NCBI GenBank assembly: GCA_020852955.1
Contig: JADYZW010000064.1
Coordinates: 1 to 64,000, forward strand
Length of the DNA: 64,000 nt
Direction: 5' to 3'
DNA from: Deltaproteobacteria bacterium
Lineage (GTDB): Bacteria > Desulfobacterota > Binatia > UTPRO1
This document shows, piece by piece, positions 15,167 to 23,691 of the stretch. Within the stretch, counting starts at the first letter, position 1. The number at the start of each line of letters is the position of its first letter. A program made the position numbers and the translations under genes. The notes under the pieces were generated by a model, which was not told the DNA's origin, made no database searches, and worked only from the letters and a program-made list of their open reading frames with translations.

Positions 15167-15832
15167 TCACCGCGCCTCCGCCAGCGCGCGGGCGCGGTCG
15201 AACACCGCGGCGAGCATCGCCGCGGTGAGCTTGCCCGTCTGCGTGTTCTGTCGGCTCGGGTGATACGACGCCACCACTGCGAGGTCGCCGATGGCCGCCT
15301 CGGCGCCGTGCGCGAAGCGCGGCAACGGCCGCGGCAGCTCGCTCCCGCGGGCACGCTCCATCGCAAGTACGCTCGCGAACGCGATCCGGCCGAGCGCAAC
15401 CACCACGCGCACCCGCGTCAGAAGCGCCCGCTCCCGGAGGAGAAAACCTCGACAGCGCGCGAGCTCGTCGACGGTCGGGCGGTTGTCCGGCGGCGCACAG
15501 CGCGCGGAAGCCGTGACGTAGGCGTCGCGCAATCGCAAGCCGTCGTCGCGGCGCTCCGAGCGCGGGATGTTCGCAAAACCCGCGGCGTGCATGGCGCGCA
15601 TCAACCAGAGACCGCTGTCGTCGCCGGTGAACATGCGTCCCGTCCGGTTGCCGCCGTGCGCCGCGGGCGCGAGGCCCACGACGAGGACACGCGCCCGCGG
15701 GTCGCCGATGCCGGGCAGCGGCCGGCCCCAATAGACCTCGTCGCGGAACTGCCGGCGTTTGACCCGCGCCACCTCCTCGCGATGTGCGACCAGCCGCGGA
15801 CACGCGCCACAGCGGACGATCGCGTCGGCCAG
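15167..15832 (-). CDS. uracil-DNA glycosylase, family 5 (UdgB type), Fe-S
   Basis: Removes uracil and related lesions from DNA. Motifs are GLAPAAHGGNRTGRMFTGD and, near the C-terminus, SYHPSRQNTQTGKLT, both characteristic of the thermophile-type UdgB family. Four Cys fit the family's 4Fe-4S cluster: CGACPRL in the N-terminal extension, then ARCAPPDNRP and ARCRGFL. The frame has no ATG, GTG or TTG before GTG 15772, yet the first two cluster Cys lie upstream of that codon. I therefore place the start near CTG 15832; the exact codon is uncertain. The gene begins just after the stop of the small periplasmic gene (15855) and is probably cotranscribed with it. Confidence 0.82.
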   Translation of the reverse strand: MADAIVRCGACPRLVAHREEVARVKRRQFRDEVYWGRPLPGIGDPRARVLVVGLAPAAHGGNRTGRMFTGDDSGLWLMRAMHAAGFANIPRSERRDDGLRLRDAYVTASARCAPPDNRPTVDELARCRGFLLRERALLTRVRVVVALGRIAFASVLAMERARGSELPRPLPRFAHGAEAAIGDLAVVASYHPSRQNTQTGKLTAAMLAAVFDRARALAEAR

Positions 15833-15854
15833 CCGGTCGAGCTCGGCGCGGACG

Positions 15855-16193
15855 TCAGTCGCCGACGTAGCGGACCTGGTTGTCGCGGACCATCACCATG
15901 GTGGGAATCTCCGCGTCGGTGAGGCCGTGCTTGACGCTCAGGTGCTCGATGAACGCGGCGCGCGCGCCGAAGCTCTGCGCGTGCGGAGTGCAGTAGTACG
16001 GCGCCTTGTTGATGCTTACGACGCCCGGCACCGCATGGTGCGCGCCCCCGAACGGGAACGTCACCCGTGTGTCGTAGTCGAGCGGCACGTCGATGAAGAG
16101 GTCGTGCCGCGGGTCGCCGTGCCGGCCGCGTGGTCCGTCCGCGTAGGCCGTCATCGCCACGACGAGCGCTCCGAAGAGAACCAGTGCCCGCAT
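15855..16193 (-). CDS. small exported protein, unknown function
   Basis: 112 residues from ATG 16193. A clear signal peptide (about 1-19, cleavage after ...TAYA) precedes a mature part with several His (GRHGDPRHD, FGGAHHAVPG) and one Cys. I do not recognise the family. The segment LSVKHGLTDAEIPTMVMV followed by VRYVGD suggests a small folded domain. It has a leaderless-type promoter and precedes the uracil glycosylase gene; the pairing may be only operonic. Confidence 0.65.
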   Translation of the reverse strand: MRALVLFGALVVAMTAYADGPRGRHGDPRHDLFIDVPLDYDTRVTFPFGGAHHAVPGVVSINKAPYYCTPHAQSFGARAAFIEHLSVKHGLTDAEIPTMVMVRDNQVRYVGD

Positions 16194-16201
16194 CGCCCTC
16201 G

Positions 16202-16230
16202 AGTATGCCAGCCGCGCACCGGGCGCGGAA
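16202..16230 (-). promoter_or_regulatory. candidate leaderless-type promoter of the small exported protein
   Basis: TTCCGC (16225-16230), 17-bp spacer, CATACT (16202-16207) on the minus strand. The -10 box ends 8 nt before ATG 16193, leaving room for no or almost no leader. The -35 match is moderate. Confidence 0.42.
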
Positions 16231-16248
16231 CGTCGATTCGCCGCCGGC

Positions 16249-17250
16249 TCACCGGCCCCCTCCCCACGCCGCGAGCCGCGCCGCCGCCCGGCGCGCGCGC
16301 TCCCACAGGAGCTCCACTGCCTGATCGGGATTCCAGCGCCCTGCCATCTCACCCGGCAACAGCATGTGCGTGGTCCGCGGCGCGTGCTGCAGGCTCTCGC
16401 CGAGAAAGGGGTAGCGCTCCATCCAGCGCGGCACCTCGGAGTCGGAGAAGTACGGCAGGGACAGGGCGCCGGCGCCGCGGTGGTCGACGCGCGCGTGCGC
16501 CAGCTCCGCGGCCTTGTAGCGGCGGATGTCGCGCGCCGTCTCGTGATAGCCGACGGCTTCCGCGATCGCCCCGCGCACGGCGGCGCCGCCTTCGCCCTCG
16601 ATCGAGAGCGCGGCGAGCGCGTTGCTCGCCTCGGTCAGCCGCCGTTCGTACGCGGCGAGCGGCACGGCCAGCCGCGCCGCCTCGTCGACGGTTCCCAGCA
16701 GAGCCGCGGCGGCAACCGCCTTGGCCGCGAGTTCCGGCGACGCCTCGCCCCGCGCCGGCAGCTCCGCTTCCGGCGCGGGCGGCGGCGTCGCGCGCGGGGT
16801 CGCCATCGGCGCGCGCGCAGAGGGCGCGGCGCGTCCTCCTCCCGCGTCGGGCGCGCTCGCGGGCGGCGGCGCGCTCGCCGCCTCGGCGGAAGCGCTCGCC
16901 GCCTCGGGCGCCCCGAGCGCCGCCGTGACGAGCGCTCCATCGCGCTCGGCCGCGACGAGAACGAGGAGCCCCCTGGCGAGCGCCTCGGCGGCGACCGCTT
17001 CGAGATCCGCGCAGACGGCGATGCGGCGGCCGTTCGCCTGCCGAACCACGTCGCCGACGCGCAGGCCGCTCCCCGGCGCGGGGGCGCCCCCGACGATCAG
17101 CCCGCCGCCCCCGCCATCCAGGAGCGGACGCTCCTCGGCGGCGAGAGCGAGGGTCGCGGGAAGGTCGCAGACGCGCGCCGCCTGCGCCGGCGCGGCCGCC
17201 GCCAGGGAAAGCACGAGCACGTTCGCGACACGGGCGACGGGCGCAATCAT
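16249..17250 (-). CDS. exported PDZ-like domain protein, unknown function
   Basis: 333 residues from ATG 17250. A signal peptide (about 1-25, ending APAQA) is followed by a PDZ-like segment: LIVGGAPAPGSGLRVGDVVRQ with NGRRIAV resembles the ligand-groove and 'G-L-x-x-G-D-x-I' pattern of serine-protease PDZ domains. Residues about 115-165 are an Ala/Pro-rich linker. The C-terminal half (about 170-333) is helical with HARVDHRGAG and RWMERYPFLGE and is unrecognised. There is no protease domain. A periplasmic adaptor is the simplest reading. It is divergent from the oligoendopeptidase gene, 148 bp away. Confidence 0.62.
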   Translation of the reverse strand: MIAPVARVANVLVLSLAAAAPAQAARVCDLPATLALAAEERPLLDGGGGGLIVGGAPAPGSGLRVGDVVRQANGRRIAVCADLEAVAAEALARGLLVLVAAERDGALVTAALGAPEAASASAEAASAPPPASAPDAGGGRAAPSARAPMATPRATPPPAPEAELPARGEASPELAAKAVAAAALLGTVDEAARLAVPLAAYERRLTEASNALAALSIEGEGGAAVRGAIAEAVGYHETARDIRRYKAAELAHARVDHRGAGALSLPYFSDSEVPRWMERYPFLGESLQHAPRTTHMLLPGEMAGRWNPDQAVELLWERARRAAARLAAWGGGR

Positions 17251-17398
17251 CCGGCGGACATCGCCGCGGGCGCGAGTCGGGCGGAACAGCACGGGAGGCT
17301 TCCGCCCCGCTCGTTCTGGCGCGCATCCCGGCCGTCGCATGACGCGCGAGCAAACCACAGCGCTCGCGGCATTGCCAGCCGGCTGCTACGTATCGCGC

Positions 17399-19186
17399 AT
17401 GATCGCCCGCCATGCCGACGGCACCGCGCGCGCGACGACGCGCGCGAGTGCGGCCGGCGTGCGTTGGAACCTCCGCGAGCTCTACGCAGGTCCCACCGAT
17501 CCCGCGCTCGAGCGCGACCTTGCGGCCGCCCGGGAAGGCGTGGCGACGTTCACCGCGACGTGGCGCGGACACGTCGCTGCCGCCTCCGCCGCCGAGGTGC
17601 GGCGCGCGCTCGAGGACTACGAGGCCCTCCTGGAGCTCGGGCAGCGCCCCGGCTTCTATGCGTCGCTGCTGACGGCGGCGGACACCCAGGACACGGTCGC
17701 GCTGGCGCTCGAGCAGCGCACCACCGAGGCGTACGCCGATCTCCGGACGGCCCTCGTCTTCTTCGAGCTGGAGCTGATCGCGCGCGACGGCGCGTACGCC
17801 GACGATCCCGCGCTCGCCGACTGTTCCCACTTCCTCGCCCAGATCCGGCGCTTCCGGCCTCACGTCTTGAGCGAGCCCGAGGAACGCATCCTGACGCGCA
17901 AGGATCTCGGCGGACGCACCGCCTTCGTGCAGCTCTACGACGAGCTGACGGGGGCCTTTCGCTTCCGCATCCGCGACGAGGACCTCACGGAAGGGGAGGT
18001 CCTCGCGCGCCTCCATCACCCGGACCGCGCCGAGAGGCAGGCAGCGCTCGCCGCCCTGCTCGAGCCGTTCACGGCCGCCAAGCTCCCGCTCACGGCGATC
18101 ATGAACGCGCTGCTCCTCGACCACCGCCTCGACTGCGAGCTGCGGAACCACGCGGACGTGACGCATCCCACCCACCTCGCCAACCAGATCGCGCCCGAGA
18201 TCGTGACCGCCATGATGGACGCCGTGGAGCGGCACCGGCCCGTGATCCGGCGCTACCTCCGCCGCAAGGCGACGCTCCTCGACCTCCCGCGCCTCGGCAT
18301 CGCCGACGTGTACGCGCCGCTCCACGCCGCGATTCCGCCCATCCCGTGGGAGCGCGGACGGATGATCGTGCTCGAGGCGTTCGGGCGCTTCGACGCCGGC
18401 ATCGCCGCCATCGCCGAGACGCTGTTCGCGTCCGGACACGTCGACGCCGAGATCCGCCCGCGCAAGCGCTCCGGCGCCTTCTGCGCCGCGCTCGGGCCGT
18501 CGCAGGCGCCGTACGTGCTCTCCACCTACACCGAGACCGACCGTGACGTCGCGACGCTCGCCCACGAGCTCGGCCACGCCGTGCACTACTCGCTGGCGCG
18601 CCGGCAACGTCCGCTGCACTACGAGCCGCCGCTCGTCCTGGCGGAAACCGCGTCGGTGTTCGCCGAAATGCTGGTGACCGACCATCTCCTCGCCACGACG
18701 CCGGACCCGACCGTCCGACGTCTTCTCCTGGTCGAGACGCTCGACGAGATGTACGGCACCGTCTTCCGCCAGCACGCGCTCACGCGCTTCGAGATCGCCG
18801 CGCACGCGGCGCGGCGCGCCGGCCGCCTCGACCACGACCGGATCTGCGACCTGTGGATGGCCGAGCAACGCGCGCTCTTCGCCGACAGCGTGGATCTCGA
18901 CCCCGCCTACCGCGCGGGCTGGAGCTACATCCCGCACTTCATCCACAGCCGCTTCTACTGCTACTCGTACGCGTTCGGCGAGCTGCTGACGCTCGCGCTC
19001 TTCCAGCGTTACAAGCGGGAGGGCGCAGGGTTCGTACCGGCCTACCTCGAGCTCCTCGCCGCCGGCGGTAGCGCCACGCCCGAAGCCCTCACGGCCCGCC
19101 TCGGCTTCGACCTCCGCGCGCCCGCCTTCTGGGACGGCGGCTGCGCCGCGATCGCGGCGATGGTCGACGAGCTGGAGCGGTCGTAG
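17399..19186 (+). CDS. pepF: oligoendopeptidase F, M3 family metallopeptidase
   Basis: 595 residues from ATG 17399, the usual length. It cleaves short peptides in the cytoplasm. The zinc site is HELGH (with HAVHY following) near residue 384-388, and the third ligand Glu lies in LAETASVFAEM about 25 residues later. The C-terminal FIHSRFYCYSYAFGELL segment is typical of the family. A TACGTA box six nt before the ATG without a convincing -35 hints at another leaderless start. The gene converges on the patatin gene with only 15 bp between their stops. Confidence 0.93.
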   Translation: MIARHADGTARATTRASAAGVRWNLRELYAGPTDPALERDLAAAREGVATFTATWRGHVAAASAAEVRRALEDYEALLELGQRPGFYASLLTAADTQDTVALALEQRTTEAYADLRTALVFFELELIARDGAYADDPALADCSHFLAQIRRFRPHVLSEPEERILTRKDLGGRTAFVQLYDELTGAFRFRIRDEDLTEGEVLARLHHPDRAERQAALAALLEPFTAAKLPLTAIMNALLLDHRLDCELRNHADVTHPTHLANQIAPEIVTAMMDAVERHRPVIRRYLRRKATLLDLPRLGIADVYAPLHAAIPPIPWERGRMIVLEAFGRFDAGIAAIAETLFASGHVDAEIRPRKRSGAFCAALGPSQAPYVLSTYTETDRDVATLAHELGHAVHYSLARRQRPLHYEPPLVLAETASVFAEMLVTDHLLATTPDPTVRRLLLVETLDEMYGTVFRQHALTRFEIAAHAARRAGRLDHDRICDLWMAEQRALFADSVDLDPAYRAGWSYIPHFIHSRFYCYSYAFGELLTLALFQRYKREGAGFVPAYLELLAAGGSATPEALTARLGFDLRAPAFWDGGCAAIAAMVDELERS

Positions 19187-19201
19187 CCTCCGGCGTCTGC
19201 G

Positions 19202-20482
19202 TCACGCGGCGAAGAGCGCGGCGATCTCTTCGGCCTGGCTCGCGGCGTCGCGGCGACCGAGGTCGAAGATCTGCCGCGTGTAGGCCGCGTCGAAGAGCAC
19301 GTAGGACAAGAGGTCCGCCTCTCCTTCCGGAACGCCGTGCGCCGCCGAGCGCATGACCAGGTCGGCGACCAGACGCGCGGGGCTCAACGACCGCGAGCGC
19401 GCCGCGTAGCATCGTCCCGCCAATCGCCCCAGGTCCTCCGACGGGCGGATCACGCAATCACGGACGACCCGATAGTCGGCGCCGCGGCTCGCCCGGATGA
19501 TCTCGTTGATCCTCGGCAGGAACTCGGACCCGAACGCCTGTTCACCCCCGAGCAGCAGCGCGTTCATCAGCCGCATGCGCTGCAGGTCGTAGTCGACGTG
19601 GTCGAGCAGCATCGCGTTCAGCACTTTGCCGACGAGATACGCCGGATTGCCGTACGCCTGCTCGCGCGAGCTCGGAATCGCGCCGGGGGGATCGGGATCC
19701 GGAGGGTGCCGGAGCGCCACCAGGAGCAGCCGGTCCGCCCCGAGGCGCAGGGCGGGCGAGAGCGGCGTGTTCAAGCGCAGCCCGCCGTCGCAATAGAAGT
19801 GCCGTCCGATCCGCACGGCGGGAAAGAAGAGCGGGATCGCGGCCGAGGCGAGGATATGGGCGGGGCCGATCCCCGACGCCCGCGCGACGACGTAGGGATC
19901 GTACTCCCACGGCGTCAGGCTGACGCGCGCGCCGTCCACGAACACGACCGCGCGCCCCGACGCGATCTCGGTGCACGAGACGCAGAGCACGCCGTGGAGC
20001 GCGCGCAGATTGCCGCGCAGCCGACGCCACGGGATCTGCCGCATGACCATCTCTTCGAGCGCGCTGGTGTCGAGGAGCCCCGGGATCCGGCTCGGAATCG
20101 GCTCCGCGCTGCGGCCGCCTGCGCTGCCGGTCGTGAAGGGGAAGCTCAGGAGCCTGGTCGGAATCCGGAGCAGATCACCGACGCTCAAGCGATAGACGCG
20201 CTCCAGCGACATGGAGTCCCACGTCGACGCGAGGCGCGCCGTGCGGGTCTCCACGTCCTCCTGGAGCGTCGCCATCCAGTAGGCGGCGTGGATGGCGCCG
20301 ACCGAGGCGCCGCTCACGATGTCGAACGTCGGCACGAAGCCGAGCCGCTTCGGCAGATCCTCGATCAGGAACGCGAGGACGCCCGCTTCGTACGCTCCTC
20401 GCGCACCGCCCCCGGCCAGGATCAGCGCGATCCGCGGCCGCCGCTCGCCCGCCGCCGCCGACGTGTTCGGCACGGTCTTCAT
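19202..20482 (-). CDS. patatin-like phospholipase / acyl hydrolase
   Basis: 426 residues from ATG 20482. The N-terminus has the oxyanion loop GGGARGAYEAG and the nucleophile elbow GASVG; the catalytic Asp is in CDGGL near residue 228. It is therefore an intact Ser-Asp dyad enzyme acting on lipid acyl esters. No signal peptide is present, so it is cytoplasmic or peripheral to the membrane. The start codon lies 10 nt after the hairpin that terminates tRNA-Gly, which is unusually close; the promoter must overlap the terminator or lie within tRNA-Gly. It sits near pgsA but is separated from it by tRNA-Gly. Confidence 0.88.
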   Translation of the reverse strand: MKTVPNTSAAAGERRPRIALILAGGGARGAYEAGVLAFLIEDLPKRLGFVPTFDIVSGASVGAIHAAYWMATLQEDVETRTARLASTWDSMSLERVYRLSVGDLLRIPTRLLSFPFTTGSAGGRSAEPIPSRIPGLLDTSALEEMVMRQIPWRRLRGNLRALHGVLCVSCTEIASGRAVVFVDGARVSLTPWEYDPYVVARASGIGPAHILASAAIPLFFPAVRIGRHFYCDGGLRLNTPLSPALRLGADRLLLVALRHPPDPDPPGAIPSSREQAYGNPAYLVGKVLNAMLLDHVDYDLQRMRLMNALLLGGEQAFGSEFLPRINEIIRASRGADYRVVRDCVIRPSEDLGRLAGRCYAARSRSLSPARLVADLVMRSAAHGVPEGEADLLSYVLFDAAYTRQIFDLGRRDAASQAEEIAALFAA

Positions 20483-20491
20483 GCGACGCCC

Positions 20492-20523
20492 AAAAAACAA
20501 GGCCCCGGCGCAACGCCGGGGCC
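20492..20523 (-). terminator. intrinsic terminator of tRNA-Gly
   Basis: A perfect 10-bp stem, GGCCCCGGCG with CGCCGGGGCC, and a 3-nt loop are followed on the minus transcript by TTGTTTTTTG. It begins 14 nt after the tRNA 3' end. This is one of the two clear T-run terminators in the window. Confidence 0.9.
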
Positions 20524-20536
20524 CGAATGTCGAGAG

Positions 20537-20610
20537 AGCGGGTGAAGGGCTTCGAACCCTCGACCCCGACCTTGGCAAGGTCGTGCTCTAGCCAACTGAG
20601 CTACACCCGC
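20537..20610 (-). tRNA. tRNA-Gly (GCC anticodon)
   Basis: 74-nt cloverleaf on the minus strand. The acceptor GCGGGTG pairs with CACCCGC, the D-arm carries AGTTGGCTAGAGC, the anticodon loop TTGCCAA reads GCC and the T-loop is GGTTCGAAGCC. Discriminator U. CCA is not encoded. It has its own promoter and terminator, so it is a single-gene unit. Confidence 0.95.
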
Positions 20611-20621
20611 AGAAGGGCGGC

Positions 20622-20650
20622 ACCATATGGAGGTCATCGCGACCTGTCAA
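20622..20650 (-). promoter_or_regulatory. strong sigma70-type promoter of tRNA-Gly
   Basis: TTGACA (20645-20650), 17-bp spacer, TATGGT (20622-20627) on the minus strand. Transcription would begin about 5 nt before the mature tRNA. The -35 box lies inside the last codons of pgsA. Confidence 0.75.
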
Positions 20651-21296
20651 CAATGTCGCCGCTCGCGACGGAACGCGCCCGCACCGCGCGATACACGCGA
20701 CAGTGATAGTCCGCCGCGGACCAGAGCCCGAGGACGAGCGCGATCCAGAGGAAGTACGTGCCGCCGAGATGGAAGTCCACCGCGAGGTATCGGTAGTGCA
20801 CGAGGAGGCCGGTGAGCGCGAAGATCTGGAAGATCGTCTTGTACTTCCCGAGCTCCTCGGCGCCGAGCGTAATGCCCTCGCTCGATGCGATGCTGCGGAG
20901 CCCCGTGACCGCGAGCTCGCGGCCGACGATCACGACGACGAGCCATGCGGGCACGCGCGGCGCGCACGGCGCGTCGGGAAGCGGCGCGCACGGCATCGCC
21001 ACCAGCATGATCAGGACCGAGACCACGAGCAGCTTGTCGGCGAGGGGATCGAGGAACTTGCCGAGCGTCGTGACGATGCCGTGCTTCCGCGCCAGATATC
21101 CGTCGTAGTAGTCGCTCAGCGAGCCCACCACGAAGAGCAGACCCGCGGCCGCACCCGCAAACGGCCCGGGATCACGCAGGATCCAGACCAGCAGCGGCAC
21201 GAGGGCGATGCGAAACAGCGACAGGAGGTTCGGCGTCGTCCAGAGGCGGCTCGCCGGATCCCGCCCGCGCGGCGCTCCGGCGGGCGCTACGGCCAT
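20634..21296 (-). CDS. pgsA: CDP-diacylglycerol--glycerol-3-phosphate 3-phosphatidyltransferase
   Basis: 220 residues, a multi-pass inner-membrane enzyme that makes phosphatidylglycerol phosphate, the first step to PG and cardiolipin. The CDP-alcohol phosphotransferase motif is complete: DYYDGYLAR, then eight residues, G, three, D, three, D (SLSDYY... to DPLAD, near 61-85). Four to six hydrophobic segments span the chain. It lies 25 bp downstream of the lytic transglycosylase and is probably cotranscribed with it. Its canonical motif is a useful reference for the two divergent members of the superfamily at 47.9 and 53.8 kb. Confidence 0.93.
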   Translation of the reverse strand: MAVAPAGAPRGRDPASRLWTTPNLLSLFRIALVPLLVWILRDPGPFAGAAAGLLFVVGSLSDYYDGYLARKHGIVTTLGKFLDPLADKLLVVSVLIMLVAMPCAPLPDAPCAPRVPAWLVVVIVGRELAVTGLRSIASSEGITLGAEELGKYKTIFQIFALTGLLVHYRYLAVDFHLGGTYFLWIALVLGLWSAADYHCRVYRAVRARSVASGDIVDRSR

Positions 21297-21321
21297 CGGG
21301 GCCCCGACGGCCGCGACGGTC

Positions 21322-21984
21322 TCACCGCGCGCTGGCGATCGCTTGCTGGAGGTAGTCCTGCCGGAAGCGCAGGACCCGGTGCACGTAGTTGCGCGTCTCC
21401 TCGAACGGCGGAATGCCGTTGTACTGATCCACCCAGCCCTCGCCCGCGTTGTACGCCGCCAGGGCCAGCACGACGTTGTTGCGATAGCGGTCGAGGAGCA
21501 TCCGCAGGTGCTGCACCCCGCCCTCGATGTTGTCGCTCGGCGCGTGGATGTTGCGGACCCCGTGCATCTGGGCCGTGCCCGGCATCAACTGCATGAGGCC
21601 GCGCGCGCCCTTCGGCGACACCGCGTTCGGCTGGAAGCCCGATTCCGCCTTGATGACGGCCTTCACCAGCGCCTGCTCCACGCCGTAGCGCCGCGAGGCG
21701 TTGGCAATGATCGGATCGAAGGCCCGCGATTCGACCCGCAGCCGGATCGGCTCCGCGCGATAGCTCGCCATCGCGCCGCCGAGCGCGCTGATGCGCGGCA
21801 TCTCGCGGATGACGACCCGATAGAACCGCTTGTCGGTCGGAACGTTCGTGTAGTGGATGACCCCGAAGCGATCGACGCGCTTGTAGATGTCCGCCGACAC
21901 CTCCGACGTGCCGATCAGCGCGAGCCCGAGCGCTCCGCCAACCGCCATCCACCCCACCCGGCGTCTTCCCCGACCCGCCGCCAT
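21322..21984 (-). CDS. DUF4124 - SLT-type lytic transglycosylase
   Basis: 220 residues. An Arg-rich N-terminus with a signal peptide ending near VSA is followed by a DUF4124 segment, DIYKRVDRFGVIHYTN. The SLT (MltC/Slt-like) domain follows: catalytic Glu in KAESGF, then PKGARGLMQLMPGTA and LAAYNAGEG. It cleaves peptidoglycan glycan strands in the periplasm. ATG 21984 fits a near-leaderless promoter; the Met at codon 13 is the alternative start and would still leave a hydrophobic signal. First gene of a unit with pgsA. Confidence 0.9.
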   Translation of the reverse strand: MAAGRGRRRVGWMAVGGALGLALIGTSEVSADIYKRVDRFGVIHYTNVPTDKRFYRVVIREMPRISALGGAMASYRAEPIRLRVESRAFDPIIANASRRYGVEQALVKAVIKAESGFQPNAVSPKGARGLMQLMPGTAQMHGVRNIHAPSDNIEGGVQHLRMLLDRYRNNVVLALAAYNAGEGWVDQYNGIPPFEETRNYVHRVLRFRQDYLQQAIASAR

Positions 21985-21992
21985 CGCGATGC

Positions 21993-22022
21993 ACCATAGT
22001 CAACCCCACAGCGGCCCGTCAA
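21993..22022 (-). promoter_or_regulatory. leaderless-type promoter of the lytic transglycosylase
   Basis: TTGACG (22017-22022), 18-bp spacer, TATGGT (21993-21998) on the minus strand, both good sigma70 matches. The -10 box ends 8 nt before ATG 21984, so the RNA would start within a couple of bases of the start codon. Confidence 0.62.
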
Positions 22023-22064
22023 TGCGTATTCGGCGTCCCGCGGTTCGTCCGACCGGGCGCCGCG

Positions 22065-23681
22065 TCAGATTCCTGACCCCGAGAGGAGGGTGTCGTGCCG
22101 CCAATGGACGTCATCGCGCTCGGGATGATCGATCGTGCAGTGCAGGCCGCGACTTTCGCGACGGATCGTCGCACAGCGAACGATGAGCTCCGCGACCGTC
22201 GCGATGTTGCGAAGCTCGAGCAGATCGCCCGTGACCAGGAAGTCCCAGTAGTACTCCCGAATCTCGTCCTGCAGCATCGCGATCCGCTTGCGCGCCCGCT
22301 CGAGGCGGCGGTTCGACCGCACGATGCCGACGAAGTTCCACATCGTCCGCCGCACCTCGTCCCAGTTCTGCGCGACCACCACCGACTCGTCGCTGTTGAC
22401 GGCGGTCCCAGAGTTCCATTCCGGCAACCGCGGGGGCGGCGTCGGATCCTCGGCCAGGCGCGCGCGCGCATGGCGGGCCGCGCGGTGGCCGAACACGAGC
22501 CCCTCGAGCAACGAGTTCGACGCGAGGCGATTGGCGCCGTGAAGCCCCGTCATCGCGACCTCGCCGCACGCGTAGAGCCGTGGAATGGAGGTGCGACCGT
22601 CCATGTCGGTGGCGACGCCGCCGCAAAGGTAGTGGGCGGCGGGCACGACCGGCATCCATTGACGCGTCGGGTCGATACCGAGCTCGCGGCAGCGGCGCAC
22701 GATGTTCGGAAACCGCTCCTCGATCCAGCTCGCGGGCTGGTGCGTGATGTCCAGGTACACGTGCTCGAAGCCGTGCACCTTCATCTCGTGATCGATCGCG
22801 CGCGCCACCACGTCGCGCGGCGCGAGCTCCGCGTCGCGATGGTAGCGCTCCGCGAACAACGCGCCGTCCGGCAGGCGGAGGCGCGCGCCCTCTCCGCGCA
22901 TCGCCTCGGTGATCAGGAAGGACTTGGCCTCGGCGTGGTACAGGCAGGTCGGATGGAACTGGAAGAACTCGAGGTTTCCGACGGTGGCTCCCGCGCGGTA
23001 GGCGATCGCCACGCCGTCCCCGGTCGCGACGTCGGGATTCGTCGTGTAGAGGTACACCTTCCCGGCGCCTCCGGTGCAGAGGATCGTCGCGCGCGCGCGC
23101 ATCGCGCGGATGCGGCCGGTGGCGCGCTCGTACACGTAGGCTCCCCAGCACGTCGGCGGGTCCGGGGCGCGGCCGCGCTTGCGGTCGATCAGGAGATCGA
23201 CGGCGAGCGCGTTCTCGAAGACGACGACGTTCGGATGACCGCGCAGGGCCTCGGTGAGAGCCCGGACGATCTCCCGGCCCGTGAGGTCGCCGGCATGCAG
23301 GACGCGGCGTCGCGAGTGTCCCCCTTCCCGCCCGAGATCGTACTCGACGGCGTCGCCGGCGACGTGCGCGTCGAAGCGCGTCCCGAGGGCGATGAGATCG
23401 CGGATGCGGTCCGGCCCCTCCCGCACGACCATCTGCACGACGTCTTCGTGGCAGAGGCCCGCACCGGCGGTAAGCGTGTCCTCGGCATGGGAGGCGAACG
23501 AGTCCTCCGGGCTCCAGACGGTCGCGACGCCCCCCTGGGCGTACGAGGAGTTGCTTTCGCCGCTCTGATCCTTGGTGACGAGGGCCACGCGCCCGTGGTC
23601 CGCGACGCCGAGCGCGAAGGTCAGACCCGCGATGCCGCTGCCGATGACCAGGTAGTCCCAGGTGTCGTCGGACGGCGTCAT
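22065..23681 (-). CDS. nadB: L-aspartate oxidase
   Basis: 538 residues. FAD enzyme that oxidises L-aspartate to iminoaspartate, the first step of de novo NAD synthesis. The FAD-binding GSGIAG lies at about 13-18, the ESNSSYAQGG segment near 42-51 is typical, and HPTCLYH and the C-terminal Arg-containing GEVAMTGLHGANRLASNSLLEG match the family. It follows purF by 10 bp at the 3' end of the long minus-strand array. nadA and nadC are not in the window. Confidence 0.95.
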   Translation of the reverse strand: MTPSDDTWDYLVIGSGIAGLTFALGVADHGRVALVTKDQSGESNSSYAQGGVATVWSPEDSFASHAEDTLTAGAGLCHEDVVQMVVREGPDRIRDLIALGTRFDAHVAGDAVEYDLGREGGHSRRRVLHAGDLTGREIVRALTEALRGHPNVVVFENALAVDLLIDRKRGRAPDPPTCWGAYVYERATGRIRAMRARATILCTGGAGKVYLYTTNPDVATGDGVAIAYRAGATVGNLEFFQFHPTCLYHAEAKSFLITEAMRGEGARLRLPDGALFAERYHRDAELAPRDVVARAIDHEMKVHGFEHVYLDITHQPASWIEERFPNIVRRCRELGIDPTRQWMPVVPAAHYLCGGVATDMDGRTSIPRLYACGEVAMTGLHGANRLASNSLLEGLVFGHRAARHARARLAEDPTPPPRLPEWNSGTAVNSDESVVVAQNWDEVRRTMWNFVGIVRSNRRLERARKRIAMLQDEIREYYWDFLVTGDLLELRNIATVAELIVRCATIRRESRGLHCTIDHPERDDVHWRHDTLLSGSGI

Positions 23682-23691
23682 GAGCGGCGGC

